Shown: positions 24,678 through 33,811 of the stretch, in pieces
How positions within the stretch are numbered: the stretch's first letter is position 1
Layout of the letters: every line of letters starts with the position of its first letter
DNA from: Roseiarcus sp963717215
GTDB taxonomy: Bacteria > Pseudomonadota > Alphaproteobacteria > Rhizobiales > Beijerinckiaceae
DNA: 64,000 bases
Direction: 5' to 3'
NCBI GenBank assembly: GCA_963717215.1
Contig: CAVQVS010000004.1
Location: 124,001-188,000 of the forward strand
The notes under the pieces: generated by a model
Database searches by the model: none
The model's input: only the letters and a program-made list of their open reading frames with translations
What the model was told of the DNA's origin: nothing
Made by a program: the position numbers and the translations under genes

Positions 24678-25661
24678 ATGGAAGCCCTCGACGTTCTGAT
24701 GCCCGCCAAAGGTATGCCGCTGATCGAAGATGAGCTTAGCGCCCGGCTGCCGCTGCACCGCCTGTGGCTCGAGCCCAATCCCGATCTCTGGCTCGCGGAA
24801 TGGGCGCCGCGGATCCGCGCGATCGCGATGACCGGGGGGCACGCGCCGCTCGACGAGGCCTATATGCGTCAATATCCCAAGCTCGAGATCATCTCCAGTT
24901 TTGGCGTCGGCTACGACAATATCGACGCCAAGGCGGCGGCGCGGCTTGGAATCACCGTCACCAATACGCCCGGCGTGCTCGACGACGAAGTCGCCGACAC
25001 CACCCTCGGCCTCATGATCATGACCGTGCGCCAGCTTCCGCAGTCGGAGCGCTACCTGCGCGCCGGGAACTGGACAGCGAAGGGCAATTTCCCGCTCAGT
25101 CCTTCACTGAGGGGCCGAACCGTCGGCATTCTGGGACTTGGGCGCATCGGCAAGGCGATTGCCACCCGCGTGAAGGCCTTCGGACTCGATGTCGTCTATC
25201 ACGGACGCCACGCCCAGGCCGATGTCCCTTATCGCTACTATGCTTCGCTCACCGACATGGCCAAGGCTTCAGACGTTCTGATCGTCGTTGCGCCCGGCGG
25301 CCCCGGGACGCGGCGCATCATCAACGCCGAAGTCTTGCAGGCGTTGGGTCCCGACGGCGTATTGATCAATGTCGCCCGCGGCTCGCTGGTGGACGAGAAG
25401 GCGCTGATCGAGGCGCTGCGGAACAAGACGATTTTGGCCGCTGGCCTCGACGTTTTCGAGAACGAGCCCGCCGTGCCGCAAGAGCTTATCGCGCTCGACA
25501 ACGCGGTGCTCCTGCCGCACGTCGGCTCGGCCTCGGTCAAGACCCGTCGGGCGATGGCCGATTGCGTGGTTTCCAACCTCTTCGCCTGGGCCGACGGCAA
25601 GCCGCCGCTCACCCCGGTGCCCGAGACGCCGTGGCCGGGGCATTGGGGGAAGAGCGGATAG
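24678..25661 (+). CDS. D-isomer-specific 2-hydroxyacid dehydrogenase (glyoxylate/hydroxypyruvate reductase-like)
   Basis: 327-residue NAD(P)H-dependent reductase. Landmarks: SSFGVGYDNIDAKAAARLGI, NTPGVLDDEVADTTLGLM, the dinucleotide motif GILGLGRIGKAIATRVKAFG, the catalytic Arg in INVARGSLVDEKALIEAL, the Glu in GLDVFENEP, and the catalytic His in LLPHVGSAS. The composition is closest to the GhrB-like hydroxypyruvate/glyoxylate reductases. ATG 24678 was chosen because aggagc lies upstream and homologues begin here. It is divergent from recF. Confidence 0.9.
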   Translation: MEALDVLMPAKGMPLIEDELSARLPLHRLWLEPNPDLWLAEWAPRIRAIAMTGGHAPLDEAYMRQYPKLEIISSFGVGYDNIDAKAAARLGITVTNTPGVLDDEVADTTLGLMIMTVRQLPQSERYLRAGNWTAKGNFPLSPSLRGRTVGILGLGRIGKAIATRVKAFGLDVVYHGRHAQADVPYRYYASLTDMAKASDVLIVVAPGGPGTRRIINAEVLQALGPDGVLINVARGSLVDEKALIEALRNKTILAAGLDVFENEPAVPQELIALDNAVLLPHVGSASVKTRRAMADCVVSNLFAWADGKPPLTPVPETPWPGHWGKSG

Positions 25662-25814
25662 GGAGCCGTGGAAAGGAAACCTATCCGACGGTCCATTTGG
25701 CGCCATAGGCTTACCGATGTACGAGGGTCACGCAGAGCCACGGGCGCCCGCGCGGCGGCCATGGTTTCGAATGTCCCGGGTCGACAAGGGGCGAGCTTAC
25801 TGAGGGGAGGTTTT

Positions 25815-26294
25815 ATGCTGGGGAATCTTTTGACGCGCCGCGCTGCGCTGGTCGGCCTTGCCGTCTTTGCTGTCGGGGGCCTGAGCGGCTGCAACACAAC
25901 ACCCTCCACCGAAATCCAGCCTGTGGCTGTCTCTGGCGTGGGCGGCGCCATTAGTGTCGATACGTCACCCCTGGTCGCTTATGTCGGCAATCCGACCGCG
26001 AGCTGGGTGCAGCAGTCCTTACCGGGTCAGCTTGCTCAGGTTCTCGGATCGAGGGCGTCTAGCGGGCTTCACGTGCGTATCGACACGCTTTATCTTGGCA
26101 ATGGCGGACCGGCCGATCCGGACCTGATGAGAGGCGTCGCCACTCTGGGCGGCCGGACGATCAACGTGCGGGCAGTCTCGACCTATATTTCCACCCCGAC
26201 CGATCAGGCGCTGCCGGAACAGGCGTTGCAGGGCCGGGTGCAGGCCCTCTCAACCGCCTTCGCTTACCAGCTGAGGCGAAAAATGGGGTCGTAA
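25815..26294 (+). CDS. Hypothetical lipoprotein
   Basis: 159-residue predicted lipoprotein: MLGNLLTRRAALVGLAVFAVGGLSGC has a twin-Arg-like start and a lipobox LSGC. The mature part is rich in small residues (TPSTEIQPVAVSGVGG), with VDTSPLVAYVGNPTASWVQQSLPGQLAQVLG and HVRIDTLYLGNGG, resembling small secreted rhizobial proteins that pair a short linker with a beta-rich domain. ATG 25815 follows gaggggagg at 4 bases. The family is not recognised. Confidence 0.7.
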   Translation: MLGNLLTRRAALVGLAVFAVGGLSGCNTTPSTEIQPVAVSGVGGAISVDTSPLVAYVGNPTASWVQQSLPGQLAQVLGSRASSGLHVRIDTLYLGNGGPADPDLMRGVATLGGRTINVRAVSTYISTPTDQALPEQALQGRVQALSTAFAYQLRRKMGS

Positions 26295-26334
26295 CGGCGG
26301 CTCCGACGCTCTTAGTCCGCTGCCACGTTCCTTG

Positions 26335-26706
26335 CTAGCGCTTGCGGGCCGCCGTGGCTTTGCCGGCGGCGGTTTTGACTGTTCCCCGCGCGCGTTTCGT
26401 CTTGACGGCTTTGGCGGCGGCTTCCTTGCGATGGGCTTGCGGACGGACCCCGAGATCGCGCCATGACGTTTCCGTAAGCTCGACGTCATAATGTTCGGCC
26501 GCCTTCTTGATGTTGGCGAAGGCCAGGGCGCGATCGTCGTCGGACACGTCTTCGACTTGATCGAATCGCGCGACGGCGTTGCGAACATGCTTCGCGTCGG
26601 TCATCGGCTCTTTGCGTTGCTTCGGGAAGGCGAACACAGAGTCGGGCAAGTCGCCTTTGGCCGTCAGTTCGCCGTGCTTCTCATGGGACTTCCAGGTCGC
26701 TTGCAT
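26335..26706 (-). CDS. DUF6582-like small protein with Lys/Ala-rich (histone H1-like) tail
   Basis: 123-residue protein. The N-terminal part (KHGELTAKGDLPDSVFAFPKQRKEPMTDAKHVRNAVARFDQVEDVSDDDRALAFANIKKAAEHYDVEL) matches a family of small proteins of unknown function whose F-A-F-P-x-x-R-K-E-P-x-x-D motif is conserved. The last 35 residues (KEAAAKAVKTKRARGTVK...) are Lys/Ala/Arg-rich, like histone H1 tails, and could bind DNA. ATG 26706 has aggag 8 bases upstream. Function unproven. Confidence 0.75.
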   Translation of the reverse strand: MQATWKSHEKHGELTAKGDLPDSVFAFPKQRKEPMTDAKHVRNAVARFDQVEDVSDDDRALAFANIKKAAEHYDVELTETSWRDLGVRPQAHRKEAAAKAVKTKRARGTVKTAAGKATAARKR

Positions 26707-26818
26707 CGGGAAACTCCTCTTTGTCTCGCTGACCTCGAGCGCGCGCCCGCGCCACGAGCGCCTGCAGCGAAAAAACGCAAAACGAGCCTCTTTGTTTCGT
26801 AAGCGGAACGGACGAAGG

Positions 26819-28114
26819 CTAGCGGCCCGCGGGGCCGGGCGCGAGATACCGGACCCCCCTTGCGGGCCGGCGATAGAGCGCAAGCGTCGCGATCAGGCCG
26901 CATACCGCGGCGAAGCTCATCCAATAGCCGGGCGCGGCCTTGTCGCCGGTATGGGCGATCAGCCAGGTCGAGATCAAAAGCGACGAGCCGCCAAGCGTGG
27001 TCGCGAGGCTATAGGCGAGCGAGAAGCCCGAAGTCCGCACCGAAGCCGGGATGATCTCGGTCAGCGCCACGACCATCGCGCCATTGTAGCAAGCGTAGAT
27101 GAAGGACAGCCACAGTTCGACTCCGAGCATGCGGTCGACGGTCGGCGCTCGCACCAGCCAGTCGAGCGCGGGATAGGCGGTCAGAAGGGCGAGAACGGCG
27201 AAAGCGAGGAGGATCGGCTTGCGGCCGATCCGATCCGACAGCGCGCCCGACAACGGCAGCCAGACAAAATTCGACGCCGCGACGGCGATTGTCACGAGCA
27301 ACGCGTCGGATTCTGTGAGCTTGAGCACGCTCCGGCCGAAGGTCGGCGTGTAGACCGTGATTAGATAGAACGACACCGTGGTCATCATCACCATCGCGAC
27401 GCCGCCGAGCACGATCGGCCAGTTCGCGCCGAGCGTGGCGAAGATCTGCGCCGTCGTCGGGTGAACCTTGCGCGCCGCGAATTCGGGCGTTTCCTCGAGC
27501 CGGCGGCGGATCATGTACAGGAACGGCACGATGGCGCAGCCGATGAAGAACGGGATGCGCCACCCCCAGCTCGAGGCCGTTTCCGGCGCCATCAGGTTGG
27601 CGATCGCATAGCCGAGCAGCGCCGCGAGCACGACCGCAACCTGCTGGCTTGCCGATTGCCAGGAGACATAGAAGCCCTTGTTCCCGGGCGTCGCCATCTC
27701 CGACAGATAGACCGAGACGCCGCCGAGTTCGACGCCGGCCGAGAAGCCCTGCAGCAGGCGCCCGAGCACCACCAGCATTGGCGCGAGCACGCCAATGGTC
27801 GCGTAGCCCGGCACGAAGGCGATGAGGATGGTGCCGCAGGCCATGATCGAGAGGGTGAGAATGAGGCCTTTGCGGCGGCCGATGCGGTCGATGTAGGGCC
27901 CCAGCGCCAGCGCGCCGATCGGGCGCATCGCAAAGCCCGCCGCGAAACTGAGGAAGGTCGCCATCAGGGAAGCGTAAGGGTCGTCGCTGGGAAAGAACGT
28001 CTGCGCGATCTGCCGGGCGTAGATGCCGAACAGAAAGAAATCATACATTTCGAGGAAATTGCCGCTGGTGACGCGCAGAATGGTCTTGATTCTGTGGAGC
28101 CTCGTCTCGCCCAT
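26819..28114 (-). CDS. MFS transporter, citrate/tricarballylate:H+ symporter type
   Basis: 431-residue carrier with 12 predicted helices. Metabolite:H+ symporter signatures: SGNFLEMYDFFLFGIYARQIA, GALALGPYIDRIGRRKGLIL, LLQGFSAGVELGGVSVYLSEMA, FVSWQSASQQVAV-like segments, and RLEETPEF after helix 6. The E-M-Y-D-F-F start and the S-A-G-V-E-L-G-G loop point to citrate/tricarballylate carriers (CitA/TcuC) rather than proline/betaine carriers. It stands alone on the minus strand. The substrate is probably a di- or tricarboxylate. Confidence 0.85.
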   Translation of the reverse strand: MGETRLHRIKTILRVTSGNFLEMYDFFLFGIYARQIAQTFFPSDDPYASLMATFLSFAAGFAMRPIGALALGPYIDRIGRRKGLILTLSIMACGTILIAFVPGYATIGVLAPMLVVLGRLLQGFSAGVELGGVSVYLSEMATPGNKGFYVSWQSASQQVAVVLAALLGYAIANLMAPETASSWGWRIPFFIGCAIVPFLYMIRRRLEETPEFAARKVHPTTAQIFATLGANWPIVLGGVAMVMMTTVSFYLITVYTPTFGRSVLKLTESDALLVTIAVAASNFVWLPLSGALSDRIGRKPILLAFAVLALLTAYPALDWLVRAPTVDRMLGVELWLSFIYACYNGAMVVALTEIIPASVRTSGFSLAYSLATTLGGSSLLISTWLIAHTGDKAAPGYWMSFAAVCGLIATLALYRRPARGVRYLAPGPAGR

Positions 28115-28176
28115 CGCATTCCTCCCTCGGCGCGTTCTTTAGGCCATGAAACTGAGGCCGAATGGAAGCCTTGTGA

Positions 28177-29379
28177 CTATCTGCCCGCCCAGCGCGCCGC
28201 CGCGCGGCCAGCCGCCGCGCCGGTTGCGAATGCGGCCTGCAACAGATAGCCGCCCGTCGGGGCCTCCCAGTCGATCATCTCGCCGGCGACGAAGAGTCCC
28301 GGACGCTTCCTCAGCATGAAGCTCTCGTCGATCTCGCTCCACGAAACGCCGCCGGCGGTCGAGATCGCCCGGGCGATCGGAGCGGTCCCGACGAGACGAA
28401 GTGCGCAGGCCTTGACATGGGCAGCGAGCGCCTCGCCTTCGGGAAGAGGGCCCGCTTCGCGCAGGATGTTGATCGCGGCAGGCGAAAGGCCGGCACCTTT
28501 GCGCAGGAGCGTTGACGTCGACTGGCCGGGCTTGCGCTTCAACCGCGTCGCGAGCGTGGCTTCAGCGAGGTCGGGTTTGAAGTCGATATTGATCGTCGCC
28601 GATCCTTGGATAGCAATCGCTTCCCGAAGCGAGGCGCAGAGCGCGTAGATCGCGCCGCCTTCGAGGCCGGCGCGCGTGATCATCGCCTCGCCGCGAACGC
28701 GCATCTGGTCATGAGAAAGCGCTATACTTTTGAGCGGCGCCCCGGCGAAGGATTCCTGGATCTTCGGCGACCAGTCGACGAGGAAGCCGCAGTTGGCGGG
28801 CTTCAATGGCGTAACCGCAATTCCCTCGGCGCGAAAAGCCTCGACCCAAAAGCCGTCCGCCCCGAGGCGCGGCCATGAGGCCCCGCCGAGCGCGAAAACG
28901 ACCGGCCCTGCCTGAACGCTTCTCTCGCCCGACGGCGTCATGAAACGAAGCGCTCGGTCGCCATCAAGACCGAGAAAGCGGGAGCGCGGAACAAAGTCGA
29001 CGCCGAGCTCACGCATGCGTCGAAGCCAGGCGCGAAGGAGCGGCGTCGCCTTGAAGCTTTTCGGAAAAACGCGCCCGCTCGAGCCGATAAACGTCTCTTC
29101 GCCAAGCTCTGCGGCCCAGCCGCGAAGTCTGTCCGGCGGGAAGGCTTCAATCGCCGGACGAAGCCTGTCGGCGCCCGGACCGTAATGCTCAAAAAAAGTC
29201 TTCAGGGGCTCCGAATGGGTGAGATTGAGGCCGCCTCGTCCGGCAAGCAGGAATTTGCGCGCCGAACTCGGACTCGCATCATGGACCACGACGCTTCGCC
29301 CGGCGGACGCCATCGTCTCCGCCGCCATCAACCCCGCCGGCCCTGCGCCAATGACGATTGCACTGGTCTCCGCCGTCAT
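28177..29379 (-). CDS. BaiN-like NAD(P)/FAD-dependent oxidoreductase (TIGR03862 family)
   Basis: 400-residue HI0933-like flavoprotein. The N-terminus IVIGAGPAGLMAAETMASAGRSVVVHDASPSSARKFLLAGRGGLNLTHSE is diagnostic, with the K-F-L-x-A-G-x-G-G-L-N-L-T motif. Later segments include FALGGASWPRLGADGFW, SAAINIL-type repeats, and the C-terminal FAD contact GLFVAGEMIDWEAPTGGYLLQAAFATG. The enzymatic role of this subfamily is unknown. It diverges from the small MmcQ gene. Confidence 0.88.
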   Translation of the reverse strand: MTAETSAIVIGAGPAGLMAAETMASAGRSVVVHDASPSSARKFLLAGRGGLNLTHSEPLKTFFEHYGPGADRLRPAIEAFPPDRLRGWAAELGEETFIGSSGRVFPKSFKATPLLRAWLRRMRELGVDFVPRSRFLGLDGDRALRFMTPSGERSVQAGPVVFALGGASWPRLGADGFWVEAFRAEGIAVTPLKPANCGFLVDWSPKIQESFAGAPLKSIALSHDQMRVRGEAMITRAGLEGGAIYALCASLREAIAIQGSATINIDFKPDLAEATLATRLKRKPGQSTSTLLRKGAGLSPAAINILREAGPLPEGEALAAHVKACALRLVGTAPIARAISTAGGVSWSEIDESFMLRKRPGLFVAGEMIDWEAPTGGYLLQAAFATGAAAGRAAARWAGR

Positions 29380-29445
29380 CCCATGCCTTTCGAAAACCCG
29401 TGCACGCTCTTAGCATGGCGTTCGCCCGAGAAGCCGGAGCCCGCA

Positions 29446-29778
29446 ATGGCCAACGCCGCTGATTTCCGTCGCATCGCGCTCTCGTTCGAGGGTGCGGGTG
29501 AATATCCGCATTTCGACCGCCGCGCCTTCAAGGCTCGCGTCACCTTCGCGACACTCGCGCCGGACGAACTTAGCGCCAACATCAAATTCGCGCCGGACGA
29601 GCAGGCGCTGAAATGCGCCGTCGCGCCCGACGCCTTCGCGGCGCTCGACAACGCCTGGGGCCGGCGCGGCTGGACCTGCGCGACGCTCGCGGCGCTCAGC
29701 GAAGCGGAACTGCGTGCCGCGCTGGAACTGGCCTGGCGCCGCGCGGGGCCGAAGATGAAAGCGCGCAAGCGACGCTAA
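29446..29778 (+). CDS. MmcQ/YjbR family protein
   Basis: 110-residue CyaY-like-fold protein of the MmcQ/YjbR family. Evidence: FRRIALSFEGAGEYPHFDRRAFKARVTFATLAPDELSANIKFAPDEQAL, then NAWGRRGWTCATLAALSEAELRAALELAWRRAGPK. The family is proposed to bind DNA but the role is uncertain. ATG 29446 gives the normal length; the open frame before it overlaps the divergent flavoprotein gene. Confidence 0.87.
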   Translation: MANAADFRRIALSFEGAGEYPHFDRRAFKARVTFATLAPDELSANIKFAPDEQALKCAVAPDAFAALDNAWGRRGWTCATLAALSEAELRAALELAWRRAGPKMKARKRR

Positions 29779-29924
29779 GTGGTCTGGCGTCTGGCCGGAC
29801 CCAATTCCCGCCTCACGCAGGCCTCGTCCTTGTAACTTGGTTTCGCGTCTTCTGATAGGATTGGGGACGCGGGTGCGGAGGGGACGCCGGCTCGTCCTTG
29901 GGCTCTTGAGCCCGCGCCTCAGCC

Positions 29925-29975
29925 TGGTCGCTCCTCCGAGACGTCCGCTTTGCGGGCTCCTCAGGATGAGGTCGG
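29925..29975. repeat. Palindromic intergenic repeat (class A)
   Basis: Contains gtccgctttgcgggc, a small hairpin flanked by tcctc/gagg blocks (ctcctccgag ... ctcctcaggatgag). This is the common rhizobial repeat typified by 'cctcatcctgaggag ... cgtctcgaaggatgagg'. Non-coding. Confidence 0.65.
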
Positions 29976-30032
29976 AGAGTCGGCCACAGTGCAATTTGGG
30001 AGAGGGCATTCTTCCGAAAGCCCCGAGTAAAG

Positions 30033-30087
30033 GGCGCCCTTCCTTCTCCCTTGGGAGAAGGTGTCGCCGAAGGCGACTGATGAGGGC
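30033..30087. repeat. Palindromic intergenic repeat (class B, two hairpins)
   Basis: Two perfect hairpins in a row: ccttctccc at 30042-30050 pairs with gggagaagg at 30053-30061 (2-base loop), and gtcgcc at 30063-30068 pairs with ggcgac at 30072-30077 (loop gaa). It lies between the MmcQ gene and the 3' end of the frameshifted SDR gene. A repeat of this form occurs many times in Hyphomicrobiales genomes and may also act as a bidirectional 3' end. Confidence 0.7.
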
Positions 30088-30098
30088 TTGCCAGATCG

Positions 30099-30933
30099 CT
30101 AGCTCGCCCGCTTCTCGCTCTCGATCCAAAGCCGCCTTGCCGCCGTGTCGTCGCGCGCAGCCGTGGAGGGTTCCTTGATCCGGCGCTTGACGACATACGC
30201 CCCGGTCGTCTTTTCGACATCCGGCGAAGAGGCGAGATAGACGATCGTGTCGGCGCCCTGTTCCGGCGAAATGAAGAACAGTCTGAGGACACGGATGAGA
30301 CCGCCCGCGAGGCCGCCGCTGGAATCGCCGAAGCGCGTCGCGACAGCGCCGGGATGGAGGCAATTGGCGGTGACGCCGGTTCCCGCCAGGCGCCGGGCGA
30401 GCTCGCGGGTGAACAGGATATTGGCGAGCTTCGAGCGGCCGTAGAACTCTCAGCCCATTGTAACTCTTGGCGCTCTGCAAGTCACTGAAATCAAGGCTCA
30501 TGCCCTGGTGGGCGGCTGATGACGTCGAGACGATCCGCGCCGGCGCCGAGGCGACGAGATTGTCGCGCAGCGCTTCGGTCAGCACGAAATAGGCCATGTG
30601 GTTGAGTGCGAAGGTCAGCTCGACGCCCTCGGGCGTCGCCCGCCGATAGGAGAAAAGGGCTCCGGCGTTGTTGATCAGCACGTCGATGCGCGGCTCGCTC
30701 GCGGCGATCGCCTCTCCAACCTTCCGCGTTTCCGCCATGCTCGAGAGATCCGCCAGATGCACGCGATGGCCGAGCCCGGGCGCTTTCGCCTCGAGCTTGC
30801 GCATTGTCGCTCGCGCCCGAGCTTCGTCGCGCGCGATGAAGACAATTCGCGCACCGAGCCCAGCGAGCGCAAGGACCGCGACTTCGCCGATGCCCGAGGT
30901 CGCGCCAGTGGCGACGACGGTCTTGCCCTGCAT
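30099..30933 (-). CDS. Short-chain dehydrogenase/reductase (retinol dehydrogenase-like), one +1 frameshift
   Basis: NAD(P)-dependent SDR. The first frame gives the cofactor motif VVATGATSGIGEVAVLALAGLGARIVFIARD, the NNAGALF segment, and the catalytic Ser in RIVSTSSAAHQGMSLDF. At about 30445 (gtagaactct) one extra base breaks the frame just before the catalytic Tyr-Lys. In the new frame it reads YGRSKLANILFTRELARRL, TANCLHPGAVATRFGDSS, then a stop at 30099. Read through, the protein is about 277 residues, normal for this retinol-dehydrogenase-like group. All catalytic residues survive, so this may be a sequence error rather than a dead gene. Confidence 0.82.
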
Positions 30934-31095
30934 CGAAATGGATCCCCCGGCTTCGGCCTGAAGCCTCCGTCACTTAGGCTCGCCCACACGACCCAAAAAG
31001 AGAACGGCCGATCACATCCCGGTGACGAGGCCGCGAGCATCCTGGGTTTCACCAGCGATCGGCCAGCGTTACGATGGTCGCGAGAGGACCGATCG

Positions 31096-32457
31096 ATGGC
31101 CAGAGACCTGCAGGGCCTCGCGCTCGCCGGCGCGCCCAAATCGGCCCGCGCGTTCGATCGCGCGATGGCCGACTATTACGGGCTGACCGGCGATCCGGTC
31201 GGCGTGCTCAAATCGGCGCTCGCTCGCGATCCCGGTTTCGCGCTGGGAGGCGTCGCCATTGCGGCGCTCTTTATGATCGGCGGCTTTCGCGGCGACCATC
31301 CGGAGGTCATGAGCGCGCTCCGCGCGGCCGAAGCGGCGATCGGGCGCGCCTCACAGCGCGAGCGGAACCATCTGGCCGCGGCCAAGGCCTGGGCGCGGGG
31401 CGCGTTCTCCCAGGCGATCCTCCAATGGGAGCGGATCCTGGCTGATCATCCCACCGACGCGCTCGCCTTGCGGCTGGTGCAGGACGCCTATTTCTTCCTC
31501 GGCCGGTCGGCCGCCATCCGCGACTGCGCCGAACGGGTCCTGCCTGCTTGGAATCGCGACAATCCTCTCGCGGGCTTCGTCCTCGGGCTTTACGCCTTCG
31601 GTCTCGAGGAGACCGGCGATCTCGAGCGGGCCGAGGATTTCGGCCGCGAGGCGCTCGCCCGCAATCCGCGCGACGCCTGGGCGACGCATGCGCTGGCCCA
31701 TGTGATGGAGACTGCGAACCGGCATCAGGAGGGTGTCGCCTTTCTCAAATCGACACGGGGCGATTGGGCGCATGCGCATTTCATGGCCCACCACAACGGC
31801 TGGCACCTCGCGCTCTTTCTGATCGAGCAGGGGCGGTTCGACGAGGTTCTCGCCACCTACTACCATTTCACCGCGCCGAAGCTCGCCGATGACGCGACGC
31901 TCGACCGCGTCGACGCTTCCTCGCTTCTGTGGCGGCTCGAACTCGCTGGCGTCGATGTCGGCGACCGCTGGGCGACCGTCGCGAACACATGGATGGCGCA
32001 TGTCGACGACCATCTGCTCGCTTTCAACGATCTGCATTGCGCCTTTGCCGCCGCCCGCTCACCCGACCCGGATCACGTCACACGCCTGCGGCGGTCTCTC
32101 GACGAGTACGAGCGCATAGGGTCAGGCGAGAACCGGCAAGTGACGTCCGAAATCGGCCGCCCTCTCGTTGATGGCGTGCTGGCGTTCGCTGCCGGCGACT
32201 ATGGACGCGCAGTGGAATCAATCCTGCCGCACCGGGAGGTGTTCGCGAGGATCGGCGGCAGCCACGCGCAGCGCGACGTCATCAATTTTACGTTGATCAC
32301 CGCAGCGGAACGTTCTGGGCAGTTGAGCTTGGCGCGCGCGCTCATTGTCGCGCGAGGCCGATGTGCTCCGAAGCCGAGGTCTCAATATGGCGCCGATTCG
32401 CAGCGCACTGGGCCAGCGGAGCAGACAGCCCATAAAGAAGATGGGAGATGGAATTGA
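31096..32457 (+). CDS. Tetratricopeptide-repeat protein, TTC38 family
   Basis: 453-residue soluble helical protein of the TTC38-like family. Repeated helix pairs can be seen from GGVAIAALFMIGGF through AAAKAWARGAFSQAILQWERILADHPTDALALRLVQDAYFFLG to AHVMETANRHQEGVAFL. The motif HNGWHLALFLIEQGRFDEVLATY is diagnostic of this family. ATG 31096 is preceded by gaggacc. The C-terminus past VARGRCAPKPRS is not conserved and may be affected by a base error. Function unknown, possibly a scaffold. Confidence 0.82.
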   Translation: MARDLQGLALAGAPKSARAFDRAMADYYGLTGDPVGVLKSALARDPGFALGGVAIAALFMIGGFRGDHPEVMSALRAAEAAIGRASQRERNHLAAAKAWARGAFSQAILQWERILADHPTDALALRLVQDAYFFLGRSAAIRDCAERVLPAWNRDNPLAGFVLGLYAFGLEETGDLERAEDFGREALARNPRDAWATHALAHVMETANRHQEGVAFLKSTRGDWAHAHFMAHHNGWHLALFLIEQGRFDEVLATYYHFTAPKLADDATLDRVDASSLLWRLELAGVDVGDRWATVANTWMAHVDDHLLAFNDLHCAFAAARSPDPDHVTRLRRSLDEYERIGSGENRQVTSEIGRPLVDGVLAFAAGDYGRAVESILPHREVFARIGGSHAQRDVINFTLITAAERSGQLSLARALIVARGRCAPKPRSQYGADSQRTGPAEQTAHKEDGRWN

Positions 32458-32668
32458 ACGTGCCGACAAAAAAAGCCGTTCCTCGCGGCAATTATCCTGT
32501 TGTTCCAACACTCTAGCGAACCACAGAAGCGTGTGGCGACAATGCCACACATAGAGAAAATGGAGAATAAAGTCGCGGAAATTCCCAGGTAGCCAGGTGG
32601 CGCCGAATTGCTGACTGCGTTAAGGAAGGCTCAACGCGTGCGCTCTATTTTGATTCAATCGGGACAGC

Positions 32669-33811
32669 GTGAGCGTAGGGCTAGGGATGCAGGGACTAGA
32701 AGCTACATTCGATGACATTTCGTTCGAGGGCGGGGATAGTCCTCAACGTGTTCTGCCAAAAATTGTTCCGTTCGGAGCCGCTTTGGCCCTGGCCGGGGCG
32801 ATAGGGGTCTGGGCTCTGCACTGGCAGGGTTCCACACTACCCGATGCGGTTTTAGCTCTGTGGTCGGCGCCAACCGCGACGCACGCCATTTCGAAGCCCT
32901 TCGCCGACATTCCCATCGATGCTAATCTGGCCGCCCAACTGACGTCGGCTGCTCCCGCGACTCCGGCCCAGCTGGTTGCGAGCCGGGAGCCCCCGGCGCC
33001 CTTCGCGCTGCCTCGCCTCGAGGCTTTTCCCCCGGCCTCGGCGATTCCGCCGGTCGTGAGCGCCCCGCTGCCGCCGGGGCGCGATTTGCCCGAGATTGGC
33101 GAGACGGAAAGCTTCCCCTTGCCGCCCGCTCGTCCCCCTGGGTTCGGCGCTCCGACCCAATCCACAGCGCCCGAGCGCCATGCGTCGAGACCGGACGTGG
33201 CCGCCGCTCGTCCCGCCGCCCAGCCCGACAACCGCAACGTCATCGAAAAACTTTTCGGATGGGCGCACCCATCCTCGCCGGGCGTGGCTTCCACCACCAC
33301 GGCGCGCACCGCCGTCGCCCAGCCAGTTGTCGCGGAAAAGGACGCCGCCGCCGCGAGCGGCCTCGGCAGAGGCCCGCTGTTCAGCTTCCCGTCCCCCTTT
33401 GGAAGCTCGGCCCCGTCGCCGGTTTCCGGCTATGACCACTACACCGCCGTCTATGACATCTCGGCCCGCGTGGTCTATCTGCCGGATGGAACACGTCTCG
33501 AAGCCCATTCGGGTCTGGGACAGGCGCTCGACAATCCGCGCTTTGTCGCCGAGCGCGCGGTCGGCCCCACCCCGCCGCATCTCTACGAGCTGACCTTGCG
33601 TGAAGGCTCCTTCCACGGCGTGCAGGCGATACGCCTCAACCCGGTCGGAGAGGGCGGAATCTATGGTCGCGCGGGACTTCTGGCGCACCCCTTCATGCTC
33701 GGCCCGAATGGCGATTCGAACGGCTGTGTGTCCTTCCGGGACTATGACGCGTTCCTGCGCGCCTATCAGAACGGCCAGGTCAAGAAGATCGCGGTCGTCG
33801 CCAAGCTCTGA
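32669..33811 (+). CDS. DUF2778 (Tlde1-type) L,D-transpeptidase-like protein with membrane anchor
   Basis: 380-residue protein: a short cytoplasmic start, one membrane helix (FGAALALAGAIGVWALHW, about residues 34-51), a long Pro/Ala-rich linker to about residue 250, and a C-terminal DUF2778 domain. That domain has YDHYTAVYDISARVVYLPDGTRLEAHSGLG, AHPFMLGPNGDSNGCVSF and presumed catalytic H340 and C353, as in L,D-transpeptidase/Tlde1 folds acting on peptidoglycan. Tlde1 proteins of Salmonella are type VI effectors, but this anchored form is common in Hyphomicrobiales and no secretion genes are nearby, so a house-keeping wall enzyme is more likely. GTG 32669 or ATG 32687 may start it. Confidence 0.82.
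   Translation: MSVGLGMQGLEATFDDISFEGGDSPQRVLPKIVPFGAALALAGAIGVWALHWQGSTLPDAVLALWSAPTATHAISKPFADIPIDANLAAQLTSAAPATPAQLVASREPPAPFALPRLEAFPPASAIPPVVSAPLPPGRDLPEIGETESFPLPPARPPGFGAPTQSTAPERHASRPDVAAARPAAQPDNRNVIEKLFGWAHPSSPGVASTTTARTAVAQPVVAEKDAAAASGLGRGPLFSFPSPFGSSAPSPVSGYDHYTAVYDISARVVYLPDGTRLEAHSGLGQALDNPRFVAERAVGPTPPHLYELTLREGSFHGVQAIRLNPVGEGGIYGRAGLLAHPFMLGPNGDSNGCVSFRDYDAFLRAYQNGQVKKIAVVAKL

Noticed and set aside
32669..33811. DUF2778 protein as a type VI secretion effector
   Set aside because: No immunity gene, no VgrG/Hcp or other secretion gene nearby, and it has its own membrane anchor.
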